From assembly GCF_019645875.1 (NCBI RefSeq), contig NZ_CP081000.1, forward strand, positions 2,170,001 to 2,234,000: a DNA stretch of 64,000 nucleotides, in the 5' to 3' direction. The position numbers and the translations under genes are program-made. Origin of the DNA: Mycolicibacterium senegalense (lineage in GTDB: Bacteria > Actinomycetota > Actinomycetes > Mycobacteriales > Mycobacteriaceae). Below are positions 9,705-18,273 of this stretch, piece by piece. Position 1 is the stretch's first letter, and each line of letters starts with the position of its first letter. The notes beneath the pieces were generated by a model. It had not been told where the DNA came from. It did no database searches and saw nothing but the letters and a program-made list of their open reading frames with translations.

Positions 9705-10499
9705 ATGCCCGAGGGGCACACCCTGCACCGGCTGGCCCGGCTGCACCAGAAGCGATTCGGCCGGGCGCCGGTGGTGGTGTCCAGCCCGCAGGGCCGCTTC
9801 ACCGACGGTGCGGCCGCGGTCAACGGCCAGGTGTTCCGAAGGGCCGACGCCTGGGGCAAACACCTGTTCCATCACTACGCCGGCGGTCACGTCGTACACA
9901 TCCACCTCGGCCTCTACGGAACCTTCACCGAGGCCCCGGTCCCACTCGGGCTGCCGGTCGGTGCGGTGCGGATGCGCATCGTCGGCACCGAATACGGCAC
10001 GGACCTGCGCGGCCCGACCGTGTGCGAGGTGATCACCGAACCCGAAATCGGCGACGTCGTGGCGCGGCTCGGTCCCGACCCGCTGCGCAAGGATGCCGAC
10101 CCCGGCCTGGCCTGGGCCCGAATCAGCAAGTCGCGCAGGTCAATTGGTGCGCTTCTGATGGACCAGTCGGTGATCGCCGGGGTCGGCAACGTGTACCGCA
10201 GCGAGCTGCTGTTCCGCCATCGCATCGACCCGTACCGGCCCGGCACGCATGTCGGGCAAGCCGAATTCAGCGCCATGTGGACCGATCTCGTCGAATTGAT
10301 GAAGGTCGGCGTGCGCCGCGGCAAGATCGTCGTCGTGCGCCCCGAGCACGATCACGGCGCTCCCTCCTACGGACCCGGGCGGCCGCGCACCTACGTCTAC
10401 CGCCGGCCCGGCGAGCCGTGTCGAGTCTGCGGCGCAGCAGTACGCACCGCAGAACTGGAGGGCCGCAACCTGTTCTGGTGCCCCGGCTGTCAGGTGTGA
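9705..10499 (+). CDS. nei: Fpg/Nei-family DNA glycosylase/AP lyase
   Basis: A 264-residue base-excision repair enzyme. The N-terminus MPEGHTLHRLAR contains the catalytic Pro2 and Glu3. The helix-two-turn-helix region reads IGALLMDQSVIAGVGNVYRS, and the C-terminus has a CxxC...CxxC zinc finger (CRVCGAAVRT then FWCPGCQ). MPEGHT rather than MPELPE marks it as Nei (endonuclease VIII) type, which removes oxidised pyrimidines. It corresponds to Rv2464c (Nei1). It follows rpiB with a 3-base gap. Confidence 0.94.
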   Translation: MPEGHTLHRLARLHQKRFGRAPVVVSSPQGRFTDGAAAVNGQVFRRADAWGKHLFHHYAGGHVVHIHLGLYGTFTEAPVPLGLPVGAVRMRIVGTEYGTDLRGPTVCEVITEPEIGDVVARLGPDPLRKDADPGLAWARISKSRRSIGALLMDQSVIAGVGNVYRSELLFRHRIDPYRPGTHVGQAEFSAMWTDLVELMKVGVRRGKIVVVRPEHDHGAPSYGPGRPRTYVYRRPGEPCRVCGAAVRTAELEGRNLFWCPGCQV

Positions 10500-10536
10500 C
10501 TGCGCGCCGCTGACGCGGACACGGGACAATCACCGG

Positions 10537-12222
10537 GTGGAATTGATCCTCGTCGTCGTCGGAGCCATCCTCGTCACCGCAGCCGCACATCGGCGCGGTC
10601 AGGAACCCGCCCTGATCATCGTGGTGATCGGCAGCCTGGTGTCGTTCCTTCCCGGCTTCGAACCCCCCGAACTCGATTCCCACATCCTGCTGACGGTCGT
10701 GCTGCCGCCGCTGCTGTATTCAGCCGCCCTCGACTTCTCTTTCCCGACCTTCTTCCGCAACATCCGTCCGATCTTGGGCCTCGGCGTCGGACTGGTGGTC
10801 GTGACCGCCTTCGCGGTGGCCGCAGTGTCATCGTGGTTGGTTTTGGTGCCGTTGACCTTCGGGCTGGCGCTCGTGCTCGGCGCAATTGTCGCGCCTCCCG
10901 ACGCGGTGACCGCCGTGGCCGTCGGCCGCAAACTCGGTCTGCCCAAACGGGTGATGGCGATCCTCACCGGCGAGAGCCTGATCAACGACGCCGCCGCACT
11001 GACCCTGTTCTCCATCGCGGTGGCCCAGGTGGCCGGCAGCCACACCTTCATCGAGAACCCGTTCCTGCTGTTCGGGTACAGCGCCACCGTCGGCCCGCTG
11101 GTCGGTGCGCTCCTGGGTTACCTGACGCTGTGGATCCGCAAGCATCTGGACAACCCCGGCCTGGAAACGGTGCAGGGCCTGGTGGTTCCGTTCGCCGCGT
11201 TCATCACCGCCGAGGAGTTGCATGCCTCCGGCGTGCTGGCGGTGGTGGTCGCGGGCTTTGTAGTCGGCAACGGCGCGATGGGCGCGGGGTACCAGACCCG
11301 GCTGCAGGAGCGGTACGTCTGGAACTCGTTGGACGTGCTGCTCGAGGCGTTCGTGTTCGCCTACATCGGGCTGCACCTGCGCTTTGTGCTGGAACACCTC
11401 AACGAGGCTCACGAGTCACTGGCCGTCGTCGCGGTGGCCTCGGTGATCGTGTTGCTGATCGTGCTGGTGATCCGCCCGCTGTCGGTGTTCCTGATGTTCG
11501 GGCGTAACAAGCTGTCCCGGCACGTGGAGAGCAAGTTCAGTGTGCCGGTGCCCGACGGTGCCCGCGGCGCACTCGGCCGGCGCAACCGAAAACCCAAGGC
11601 GCGCTGGCGCAGAATGATCGACCGTCGCTCGCTGAGCTGGCGCGAGAACCTCGTGGTGTCCTGGACCGGGATGCGCGGCGTGGTGACATTGGCGGCAGCC
11701 GCTGCGATTCCGGCCACCACCGCCAGCGGCGAACCGTTCCCGGAACGCGCCACCATCCAGGCCATCGCGTTCGTGGTGAGCGTGGGCACCCTGCTGATCC
11801 AGGGCTGGACCCTGCCGGTGCTGATCCGCCGGCTGAACCTGTCCCGGTTCTGCGACGACCACGCCGCCGACCGGGAGGAGGAACTCAAGGCCGAGCGGGT
11901 GGTGCACGATGCGGCCGACGAGGTGCTCGATGCGTTCGAGGCAGACCCGCCCGAAGGTTTGGACCCCGGGCTGGTGGCCGAAATTCGCGCCGTCATCGCT
12001 CGGCATTCGCAGGACGCCGACGAGATGCCCGACCCCGAGGCGCTGACCAAGCGGGCCGCGGTGTTCTCGGGCCTGTACCGCGATGTGCTTGCGGCGCAAC
12101 GCGGTGCATTGATCGCCGAGCGTGACGAGGGCCGGATCGAGGATGAGGCCGTGCGGGCCATGCTCGAGCGCCTCGACCTACAGGAGGCCGGAGTGTCCGC
12201 CCGCCTGGAGAGCCGCCTCTGA
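10537..12222 (+). CDS. CPA1-type Na+/H+ antiporter
   Basis: A 561-residue membrane protein with a GTG start. The first about 420 residues hold roughly 12 hydrophobic segments with the CPA1 motifs GAIVAPPDAVTAVAVGRKLG and GESLINDAAALTLFSIA, where the Asp residues carry ions. A basic loop (about residues 320-370) precedes the last membrane helices with SWTGMRGVVTLAAAAAIP. The C-terminal about 130 residues are cytoplasmic, acidic and helical, a likely regulatory tail. It exports Na+ (perhaps K+) in exchange for protons. It converges with the downstream gene, with a 23-base gap. Confidence 0.93.
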   Translation: MELILVVVGAILVTAAAHRRGQEPALIIVVIGSLVSFLPGFEPPELDSHILLTVVLPPLLYSAALDFSFPTFFRNIRPILGLGVGLVVVTAFAVAAVSSWLVLVPLTFGLALVLGAIVAPPDAVTAVAVGRKLGLPKRVMAILTGESLINDAAALTLFSIAVAQVAGSHTFIENPFLLFGYSATVGPLVGALLGYLTLWIRKHLDNPGLETVQGLVVPFAAFITAEELHASGVLAVVVAGFVVGNGAMGAGYQTRLQERYVWNSLDVLLEAFVFAYIGLHLRFVLEHLNEAHESLAVVAVASVIVLLIVLVIRPLSVFLMFGRNKLSRHVESKFSVPVPDGARGALGRRNRKPKARWRRMIDRRSLSWRENLVVSWTGMRGVVTLAAAAAIPATTASGEPFPERATIQAIAFVVSVGTLLIQGWTLPVLIRRLNLSRFCDDHAADREEELKAERVVHDAADEVLDAFEADPPEGLDPGLVAEIRAVIARHSQDADEMPDPEALTKRAAVFSGLYRDVLAAQRGALIAERDEGRIEDEAVRAMLERLDLQEAGVSARLESRL

Positions 12223-12245
12223 GGTTGCGTCTGCTCGGCAGGGGA

Positions 12246-13061
12246 TCAGAAGCCCCCGAAATCACCGCCGAAGTCGCCGAAGCCGCCACCGTCGAAGCCG
12301 CCGCCGTCCCAACCGCTGGCGTCGGTGCCGCCCCAGTCGCCGCCGCCGGCATCGCCACCGTCGAACCCGCCCGAATCCTGACCCGCGGCGAACCCGTCGG
12401 AATAGCCGTCGCCGTAACCGCTTTCGAAGCCCTGGGCGCCGTAGTTGACCCCGTGCATACCGGAGAACATCGCGTCGAACAGCAGGACCGAGCCCAGGCC
12501 CCAGGCGCCGGCCACCAGGGCCGGCTTCCACCACGGTTCCGAGTACCAGCCGGCGGGCACCGGTCGGCCGGCCACGCGGCCGCCGGGGTAGTAGTTCGGG
12601 GTGCGCTGCGACGGCGTCGGCGAGGCCTCGATCTCGCGGCCCTCGAAGTTGACCCGACGGTCCTCGGTGACGGTGCCGGCCGACTGCTGCCCGGCCAACG
12701 CCTCCAGCTCGGGGCCGGGGTCCATGCCCATCGCGGTACGGGCCGCGCGCACGTAGTAGAGCCCCTCGATGGCGCTCTCCTTGGCCAGTGCGGCCTGCTT
12801 GGCGGTGGTGGCCTGATCGATCTGTGAGGATGCCGCGGTGTACCGCTCGGAAGCGTCGGCAAGCGCCTGCTTGGAGGCATCGTCGGTACCGGTCAGGTTG
12901 AGCACCTGCCCGCCGAGACGTTCGATCAGCCGGCGCGCGTCAGCCTTGGCGTCGGCCAGTGACTCCGCCGAACGGCGGCCGTTGGCTTGTGACGAGCTGT
13001 AGACGGCGAACGCGATCGCGCCGATGACCAGGATGATGAGGACCAGCAAGACGCCGTTCAT
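12246..13061 (-). CDS. Membrane-anchored DUF1542-like protein with Gly-rich tail
   Basis: A 271-residue protein. Residues about 3-22 (LLVLIILVIGAIAFAVYSSS) form a membrane anchor. Residues about 35-110 are Ala/Lys/Glu-rich helix (DAKADARRLIERLGGQVLNL). A second hydrophobic stretch (KPALVAGAWGLGSVLLFDAM) lies near residue 190. The last about 50 residues are low complexity, rich in Gly, Asp and Phe (WDGGGFDGGGFGDFGGDF). Such proteins are widespread and uncharacterised in actinobacteria. The function is unknown; the tail resembles disordered or surface-exposed segments. It is transcribed leftward toward the antiporter gene. Confidence 0.85.
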   Translation of the reverse strand: MNGVLLVLIILVIGAIAFAVYSSSQANGRRSAESLADAKADARRLIERLGGQVLNLTGTDDASKQALADASERYTAASSQIDQATTAKQAALAKESAIEGLYYVRAARTAMGMDPGPELEALAGQQSAGTVTEDRRVNFEGREIEASPTPSQRTPNYYPGGRVAGRPVPAGWYSEPWWKPALVAGAWGLGSVLLFDAMFSGMHGVNYGAQGFESGYGDGYSDGFAAGQDSGGFDGGDAGGGDWGGTDASGWDGGGFDGGGFGDFGGDFGGF

Positions 13062-13112
13062 GGCGTCCAGCGTACCGACGGGAAATGGTGCTTCCGGGTT
13101 CTCGAAGGGAAC

Positions 13113-14294
13113 TCAAATTACGCCGAGAGCGGAGTACACCTCGTTGGACAGCGCCACCGTCCGCGGGTCGGCATTGCACTTGGTGGCGTCGAAATAGTTC
13201 ATCACGTACGCGTAGCCGATCCGGTGCTCCAGGTCCACGAACGCGAACGAGCCACCCGACCCACCATGCCCGAAGATGCCGGTGTTCGGCCCGGCCACAC
13301 CGCGCTGGTTGAGCATGTAGCCCAGACCCCAGCCGTGGTCGGCGACGCGGGCGCCGAGCACCACGTCGACGTCGAAACCGCCCTGCGAAACCCGACAGCG
13401 TTCCATGTGTTCGCGGGTCAGCAGCTTTTCCTGGGCCAACGCGTTGTAGAACGTCGCCATGCCGAGCGCCGACACGTGCGCGTTGGTGCTCGGGAACTCC
13501 GCCGCACGCCACGCATCAAGCGCCTGCACACCCAATTCGTCGTCCGGCACGAAGTCCATCGACACCGCCCAACCGGCCATCGGATGCTCGTCGAGGGAGG
13601 CAGGCGGTCGGTCGACCTGATTGTCGGCCAGCAGGCTGCGTACCGATGGCTTGTTCACCATCTCCGCGCACCGGTGATGTTGCCAGGCGGGCAGGCCGAT
13701 GTGGACGTCGGCGCCCAGCGGTTCGGCGACCTCGGTGCGTAGATAGTGACCGATGGTGCGGCCCGTGACCCGGCGCACGATCTCGCCGAGAATGAACCCG
13801 AACGTCACCACCTGATAGCCCTGCGCGCTGCCCGGCGGCCACCACGGCGTCGCGGCGGCGATCCGAGCGCACACCGTGTCCCAGTCCGTGACCTGCTGCC
13901 ATTCCATCGGTTCGCGCGGGCCGATCACGCCGGAGCGGTGACCCAGCACCATCGCGATCGTGATGTCCTGTTTGCCGGCCTGGCCGAACTCAGGCCAGTA
14001 GCGGGCTACCGGAGCGTCGAGGTCGATCTCGCCGCGGTCGGCCAACAGATGGATGCAGGTGCTGGCCAGACCTTTGGAGCCGGAATACACGCTGGCCAGG
14101 GTGTCCTGTTGCCACGGACGGGTGCCTGCCGCATCGGCCGAGCCGCCCCAGAGGTTGACCACCAGATCACCCTCGACCCACACCGCGACCGCGGCGCCCA
14201 CCTCCCGACGGTGGGCGAAGTTGTCCTCGAAGGCATCGCGCACCCGGGTGAATTCCGGTGCGCAGGTGCCTGCGATGACGGTCGTTGCGGGCAT
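13113..14294 (-). CDS. lipP: Serine hydrolase of the beta-lactamase/esterase fold (LipP-like)
   Basis: A 393-residue protein read from the ATG at 14294. It carries the class C beta-lactamase-type SxxK motif (SGSK, Ser at about residue 71) and the family segments GHRSGVIG and GHGGSGGSFAFVD near the end. These enzymes (EstB, LipP, LipL relatives) act as esterases rather than beta-lactamases. No signal peptide is evident. It matches Rv2463 in family and neighbourhood, close to nei and tig. An open frame continues upstream to 14525, but that part looks like non-coding translation. The natural ester is unknown. Confidence 0.88.
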   Translation of the reverse strand: MPATTVIAGTCAPEFTRVRDAFEDNFAHRREVGAAVAVWVEGDLVVNLWGGSADAAGTRPWQQDTLASVYSGSKGLASTCIHLLADRGEIDLDAPVARYWPEFGQAGKQDITIAMVLGHRSGVIGPREPMEWQQVTDWDTVCARIAAATPWWPPGSAQGYQVVTFGFILGEIVRRVTGRTIGHYLRTEVAEPLGADVHIGLPAWQHHRCAEMVNKPSVRSLLADNQVDRPPASLDEHPMAGWAVSMDFVPDDELGVQALDAWRAAEFPSTNAHVSALGMATFYNALAQEKLLTREHMERCRVSQGGFDVDVVLGARVADHGWGLGYMLNQRGVAGPNTGIFGHGGSGGSFAFVDLEHRIGYAYVMNYFDATKCNADPRTVALSNEVYSALGVI

Positions 14295-14559
14295 TCGTCT
14301 CCCTGCACAGCTGTGGCGGGTATTGCGGCAGCGGTGCTCTGCCTGATTTGAGCTGCCGTCTTCAAGATCGGTCGACAGTCCCCACCTGTTACTCACGGTA
14401 GGCCGGAGATGACCGCGAAGCACCCCCTCGGCTATGGATCGCAAGCCATTCGAGACGGGCTCGTGATGCTGGGTGCTGATCCATCGCCGCTTTCTACCCA
14501 TGGGTTGTAGATCGCCCGTGGGCACAGCCCTGCGGTCGAAATCGGCGAGCCTGAGTGCG

Positions 14560-15192
14560 TCAGCGCCGACAGAGTTCGGTCAGACCGGGACCGTGCAGCT
14601 CATCGGCGACCGCCTCGACGCGTCCGGTCATCGCCAGCAACAGCGCTTCGCCGGGTCCACGGATCTCCAGCCCGCGACCGGCCGACCAGTCGAGGTCGGT
14701 TGCGATCAATCGCAGACCGCGGGTGCGCCGAGCACCGCCGATCACCGGGCTGACGCGGGCGAATGTCAATGCTGCCGACAGCGGTTCGGCGGCGATCGTG
14801 CGGGGCAGCCCGAGCGGCCGCCGGATGTCCTGTTGATGGATCAGGCATTCGATCAATGCCACCCGGCTGCTGAACAGCGCGCCCGCACCGGAGGGGTCCG
14901 CACCGGAGCGCATCAGTACTCGCAGCCGGTCGGGCGTGAGCCCACTGTTGCTCCGGCGCGCCGATTCGTTGAGCCGGTCGACATTCCCGCGTGCGGCCAG
15001 CATCGCCGCGGTCAGCCCCATCCTGGTCTGCCCGAGGTATGCGATCGTGTGAGCGACGACGTCACGGACATTCCAGTCGCCACACAAAGTGGCTGCCTGC
15101 CACTGCTGCGGACTCAAGTCGTCCAGCAGATCGGCGAATTGCTGGCGTTCCTGGCGGGCCAGGGAACGGACGCTGAACAGATGGTTCTTCAT
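14560..15192 (-). CDS. Maleylpyruvate isomerase-family (DinB-like) protein
   Basis: A 210-residue protein of the mycothiol-dependent maleylpyruvate isomerase N-terminal family (TIGR03083 type). The pattern LCGDWNVRDVVAHTIAYLG carries the His that binds metal in this four-helix fold, and HQQDIRRPLGLP holds another. The C-terminal part has DLDWSAGRG and RGPGEALLLAMTGR, typical of the actinobacterial proteins. The ATG at 15192 was chosen over an in-frame TTG at 15225 because a G-rich ribosome binding site lies just upstream. Members probably use mycothiol, but the reaction is unknown. Confidence 0.85.
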   Translation of the reverse strand: MKNHLFSVRSLARQERQQFADLLDDLSPQQWQAATLCGDWNVRDVVAHTIAYLGQTRMGLTAAMLAARGNVDRLNESARRSNSGLTPDRLRVLMRSGADPSGAGALFSSRVALIECLIHQQDIRRPLGLPRTIAAEPLSAALTFARVSPVIGGARRTRGLRLIATDLDWSAGRGLEIRGPGEALLLAMTGRVEAVADELHGPGLTELCRR

Positions 15193-15264
15193 CAGCCCCC
15201 GTCGCTCGAAATCTAACTCAGCCAACGAGACTAATCGGGCTGCTCGAGCACAGCAGACGCTAAG

Positions 15265-15301
15265 CGACCCCGCCGATCATGGGGGAGGATCGGCGGGGTC
15301 G
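15265..15301 (-). terminator. Strong hairpin terminator after the GlsB-like gene
   Basis: A perfect 14-base-pair stem (15265-15278 with 15288-15301) closes a 9-base loop, just after the stop of the minus-strand GlsB-like gene. There is no U-tract, as is common for mycobacterial terminators. Confidence 0.75.
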
Positions 15302-15314
15302 GCGGTGATCTGGC

Positions 15315-15596
15315 TCAGTGTCCGACGGGTGTACCGCGCCGCCCCGTCAGCGCCGTGTAGATCGCGATCAGCACGATCGCGACTACCACACCGACTATGA
15401 ACGGGACGATTGCGAATCCGCCGTTCGAGTTGGTGTATCCGACGGCAGCGGTGAGCCAGGACCCGATGAGGGCGCCGGCAATGCCGAGCACGACCGTCAT
15501 GAGTGTGCTGACATTCTGCCGACCGGGCATGATGAGCCGCGCCAGTGCGCCGATAATCGCACCGACGACGACTGCGGTGATAATTGCTCCGATCAT
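15315..15596 (-). CDS. GlsB/YeaQ/YmgE family small membrane protein
   Basis: A 93-residue protein with three hydrophobic helices. The segments GAIIGALARLIMPGRQN and LGIAGALIGSWL are the family signature (transglycosylase-associated proteins, named for GlsB of Enterococcus). The ATG at 15596 was preferred because AAAGG lies a few bases upstream; an in-frame ATG at 15644 gives a poorly matching extension. Members are linked to stress responses and sit in the inner membrane, but no molecular function is settled. A strong hairpin terminator follows. Confidence 0.9.
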   Translation of the reverse strand: MIGAIITAVVVGAIIGALARLIMPGRQNVSTLMTVVLGIAGALIGSWLTAAVGYTNSNGGFAIVPFIVGVVVAIVLIAIYTALTGRRGTPVGH

Positions 15597-15761
15597 CTCG
15601 TTGCCTTTCGTCCAAACCGACTTCTTGCAAGCGGTGTGATACACATCACTTTCCTCTCATTTTCGGCAGTCGGCCAGTTTTGAGACGTGCGCGATATCCG
15701 ACAGCGGCCTACTCGTGGGTAATCGGCCGCAGTGTGCGACCGGGCGGGATAATTCGGTGCC

Positions 15762-15908
15762 ATGACCACCGCGCTGTGGGTTCTTGTCGCGGTATTCGCC
15801 GTCGGCGTCGTCGCCGGTGGACTGTTGCGCATTCGTGCCTGGCTGCAGAAGCCGGTGCCGCCCGAGGTGATCGAGGCGGCACACCGCGACGATGACAAGG
15901 ACGACTAG
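15762..15908 (+). CDS. 48-residue single-span membrane protein
   Basis: A short reading frame starting at the ATG at 15762 and ending at the TAG at 15906-15908. It has one hydrophobic segment (ALWVLVAVFAVGVVAGGLL, about residues 4-22), then a basic patch (RIRAWLQK) and a strongly acidic end (AAHRDDDKDD). The charge pattern suggests an N-out, C-in anchor with a cytoplasmic tail. The next gene starts 4 bases after its stop, so the pair is likely one operon. It resembles no family recognised here; coding is supported by composition and by the tight junction. Confidence 0.6.
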   Translation: MTTALWVLVAVFAVGVVAGGLLRIRAWLQKPVPPEVIEAAHRDDDKDD

Positions 15909-15912
15909 CGCC

Positions 15913-16434
15913 ATGAGAATCACGCTCGGAACAGCCCTCGCGGCAAGCATTCTGGCGCTGGGGTTGCCAACCGCTCACGCGGATCGAATCGGACCACCGC
16001 CGCTGTACGGGTTCTACGACCTGTTCATCGATTTCTCGAAACAGACATTCAACGGAATGCCGACGCCGATGCATTCGATGACCGTGCCCGCCGAATTCAC
16101 CACGCGGTGCGATGTCGACGGATGCATTGCGCGCATGGACAACGCGGACGATCACGCCCGCAACCCGGGCGCCCCGGTGGCCTATGAGTATCGCTGGAGC
16201 GGCGATCGCTGGGAGACGGGCGGGCAGTACCCCTACTTCTGTGACCGCAACGATCCGGGCAGCGCCGTGCAGGCGCACCGCTCGGACTACTGGGCCCCGA
16301 ATCCTGACGGCAGCTTCTTCGGCGAGCGCACGCTCGTCATCGGGGGAGCGGGATGTCCTGGTGAGGGGCCGGGCACGCATTGGCTGCCGATATCGCTGAC
16401 GCCCATCGATCCGCCGTCGGACGTGCCCCGATGA
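15913..16434 (+). CDS. Exported protein of unknown function
   Basis: A 173-residue protein with a signal peptide (MRITLGTALAASILALGLPT, cleaved after AHA near residue 24). The mature protein is rich in aromatic residues and has four Cys (CDVDGC, FCDRND, GCPGEG), probably two disulfides, as seen in several secreted mycobacterial proteins of unknown role (YDLFIDFSKQTFNG is a recognisable repeat of that group). It starts 4 bases after the 48-residue membrane protein gene, so the two are probably co-expressed. The function is unknown. Confidence 0.8.
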   Translation: MRITLGTALAASILALGLPTAHADRIGPPPLYGFYDLFIDFSKQTFNGMPTPMHSMTVPAEFTTRCDVDGCIARMDNADDHARNPGAPVAYEYRWSGDRWETGGQYPYFCDRNDPGSAVQAHRSDYWAPNPDGSFFGERTLVIGGAGCPGEGPGTHWLPISLTPIDPPSDVPR

Positions 16435-16448
16435 AGGCTGGACAAACC

Positions 16449-16472
16449 AAAAACCGCCCGTGAGGGCGGTTC
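16449..16472 (-). terminator. Intrinsic terminator for tRNA-Gly
   Basis: On the minus strand a stem of AACCGCCC / GGGCGGTT with a 4-base loop (16452-16471) is followed by a T-rich run (TTTTTGGTTTG). It lies directly downstream of tRNA-Gly and is a textbook intrinsic terminator. Confidence 0.85.
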
Positions 16473-16475
16473 CTT

Positions 16476-16549
16476 TGGAGCGGGCGACGGGAATCGAACC
16501 CGCGTAGCTAGTTTGGAAGACTAGGGCTCTACCATTGAGCTACGCCCGC
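16476..16549 (-). tRNA. tRNA-Gly (anticodon TCC)
   Basis: Minus-strand cloverleaf with acceptor stem GCGGGCG/CGCCCGC, D-arm GCTCAATGGTAGAGC, anticodon stem-loop CTAGT-CTTCCAA-ACTAG (anticodon TCC, reads GGA) and T-arm GCGGGTTCGATTCCCGT. The 3' CCA is encoded (16476-16478), and an intrinsic terminator follows. Confidence 0.97.
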
Positions 16550-16671
16550 AAGTGCAGCATCAGCACTGTACCGGTGTGCCCCCGATCAAAGCCAATTGAA
16601 TGCTCCGTGCCGTGACCACGTAGTATCTCGCGTGGTCCATTCGTGGGTTTTGCGCGGCGGATCGACCACCA

Positions 16672-16745
16672 CGGGGTGTAGCGCAGCTTGGTAGCGCATC
16701 CGCTTTGGGAGCGGAAGGCCGCAGGTTCAAATCCTGTCACCCCGA
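16672..16745 (+). tRNA. tRNA-Pro (anticodon TGG)
   Basis: Plus-strand cloverleaf with acceptor stem CGGGGTG/CACCCCG, D-arm GCGCAGCTTGGTAGCGC, anticodon arm CCGCT-TTGGGAG-CGG (anticodon TGG) and T-arm GCAGGTTCAAATCCTGT. The discriminator is A and the CCA is not encoded. It lies 42 bases upstream of tig and may share a transcript with it. Confidence 0.97.
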
Positions 16746-16787
16746 CTCACCCGCCAGTACGACCAGGACTATCTAGGAGCAGGAACA

Positions 16788-18176
16788 GTGAAGAGCACAG
16801 TCGAGCAGCTGAGCCCCACCCGGGTGCGCATCAATGTGGAGGTGCCCTTCACCGAGCTTGAGCCTGATTTCGATCGCGCGTTCAAGGCGTTGGCCCAGCA
16901 GGTCCGTCTGCCCGGCTTCCGTCCGGGCAAGGCCCCGCGCAAGTTGCTGGAGGCCCGCGTCGGCCGCGGTGCCGTGCTGGAGCAGGTCGTCAACGACGCG
17001 CTGCCGAGCCGCTACAGCGAGGCCGTCACGGCTTCCGACGTCAAGCCGCTGGGTCAGCCCGAGATCGAGGTGACCAAGCTTGAGGACGGCCAGGAGCTGG
17101 CGTTCACCGCCGAGGTCGACGTGCGTCCCGAGATCACCCTGCCCGAGTTCGACGCGCTCAAGATCACCGTCGACCCGATCGAGGTCGACGACGAGGCCGT
17201 CGATGCCGAGCTGCAGTCGCTGCGCGCCCGTTTCGGCACCCTGACCGGTGTCGACCGCGGTGCACAGGAAGGCGACTTCGTCTCGATCGACCTGTCGGCC
17301 ACCGTCGACGGCAACGAGGTGCCCGAGGCCGCCACCGAGGGCCTGTCGCACGAGGTCGGTTCCGGTCAGCTGATCGAGGGCCTCGACGAGGCGATCACCG
17401 GCCTGAAGGCCGGCGAGTCCAAGGTCTTCACCACCAAGCTGGCCGCCGGCGAGTACGCCGGCAAGGACGCTGAGGTGACGGTGACCGTGAAGTCGGTCAA
17501 GGAGCGCGAGCTGCCTGAGGCCGACGACGACTTCGCCCAGCTGGCAAGCGAATTCGACACCATCGACGAGCTCAAGGAGAGCCTCACCGACCAGGTGCGG
17601 CGGGTCAAGAGCGTGCAGCAGGCCGAGCAGGTCCGCGACAAGGCCATCGAGGCGCTGCTGGAGCAGACCGAAGTTCCGTTGCCGGAGAAGATCGTTCAGG
17701 CCCAGATCGACGACACACTGCACAACGCGATCCACGGTCTCGACCACGACGAGGACAAGTTCGCCGAGCAGCTGACCGAACAGGGCAGCAGCCGTGAGGA
17801 ATTCGACGCGGAGAACAAGGCGAACGCCGAAAAGGCCGTCAAGACCCAGCTTTTGATGGACGCCGTCGCCGACAAGCTCGACATCCAGGTCGGCCAGAAC
17901 GATCTCACCGAGCGTCTCGTGCTGATGTCGCGCCAGTACGGCATCGAGCCCCAGCAGCTGATCCAGATCCTGCAGCAGAACAATCAGCTGCCGGCCATGT
18001 TCGCCGACGTGCGTCGCGGCCTGACCATCGCCGCTGTGGTGCACGCCGCCACCGTGACCGACACCGAGGGCACAGTGATCGACACCACGGAGTTCTTCGG
18101 CCCGGCCGAGGCTGCCCAGGCGGAGGGCGAGCAGAGTGACGAGGCCGCCGACAAGGACGCCGACGCCACCGAATGA
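16788..18176 (+). CDS. tig: Trigger factor (ribosome-bound chaperone)
   Basis: A 462-residue protein with a GTG start preceded by AGGAGCAGG. The N-terminal ribosome-binding domain contains [17 protein letters not shown] (the signature loop that docks on ribosomal protein L23). An FKBP-type prolyl isomerase domain spans about residues 155-245 ([15 protein letters not shown]), and the rest is the helical chaperone cradle with an acidic Glu/Ala/Asp-rich tail. It folds nascent chains at the tunnel exit. As in other mycobacteria it precedes clpP1P2, so folding and degradation genes are neighbours. Ortholog of Rv2462c. Confidence 0.98.
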   Translation: MKSTVEQLSPTRVRINVEVPFTELEPDFDRAFKALAQQVRLPGFRPGKAPRKLLEARVGRGAVLEQVVNDALPSRYSEAVTASDVKPLGQPEIEVTKLEDGQELAFTAEVDVRPEITLPEFDALKITVDPIEVDDEAVDAELQSLRARFGTLTGVDRGAQEGDFVSIDLSATVDGNEVPEAATEGLSHEVGSGQLIEGLDEAITGLKAGESKVFTTKLAAGEYAGKDAEVTVTVKSVKERELPEADDDFAQLASEFDTIDELKESLTDQVRRVKSVQQAEQVRDKAIEALLEQTEVPLPEKIVQAQIDDTLHNAIHGLDHDEDKFAEQLTEQGSSREEFDAENKANAEKAVKTQLLMDAVADKLDIQVGQNDLTERLVLMSRQYGIEPQQLIQILQQNNQLPAMFADVRRGLTIAAVVHAATVTDTEGTVIDTTEFFGPAEAAQAEGEQSDEAADKDADATE

Positions 18177-18190
18177 CGCTGTGAGCGAAC
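18173..18190. promoter_or_regulatory. ClgR-like operator upstream of clpP1P2
   Basis: ATGACGCTGTGAGCGAAC matches the actinobacterial ClgR consensus (WNNWCGCYNANRGCGWWS, from memory) at all but one defined position and has the dyad CGCT-GTG-AGCG. It overlaps the tig stop codon and lies 84 bases before the clpP1 start. ClgR is the known activator of clp genes in corynebacteria and mycobacteria. Confidence 0.6.
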
Positions 18191-18273
18191 GCGCCCCCGT
18201 ACGGGAGTGCGTGGCGCCCCAGTTTCGTTAGTGTCGTCAGTACCAACGCGTGAGAGAAAGCAGGTATCCAGTC

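Noticed and set aside
13113..14294. A true beta-lactamase
   Set aside because: The SxxK motif is present, but the sequence and genome position match the LipP/EstB esterase group and no export signal is seen.
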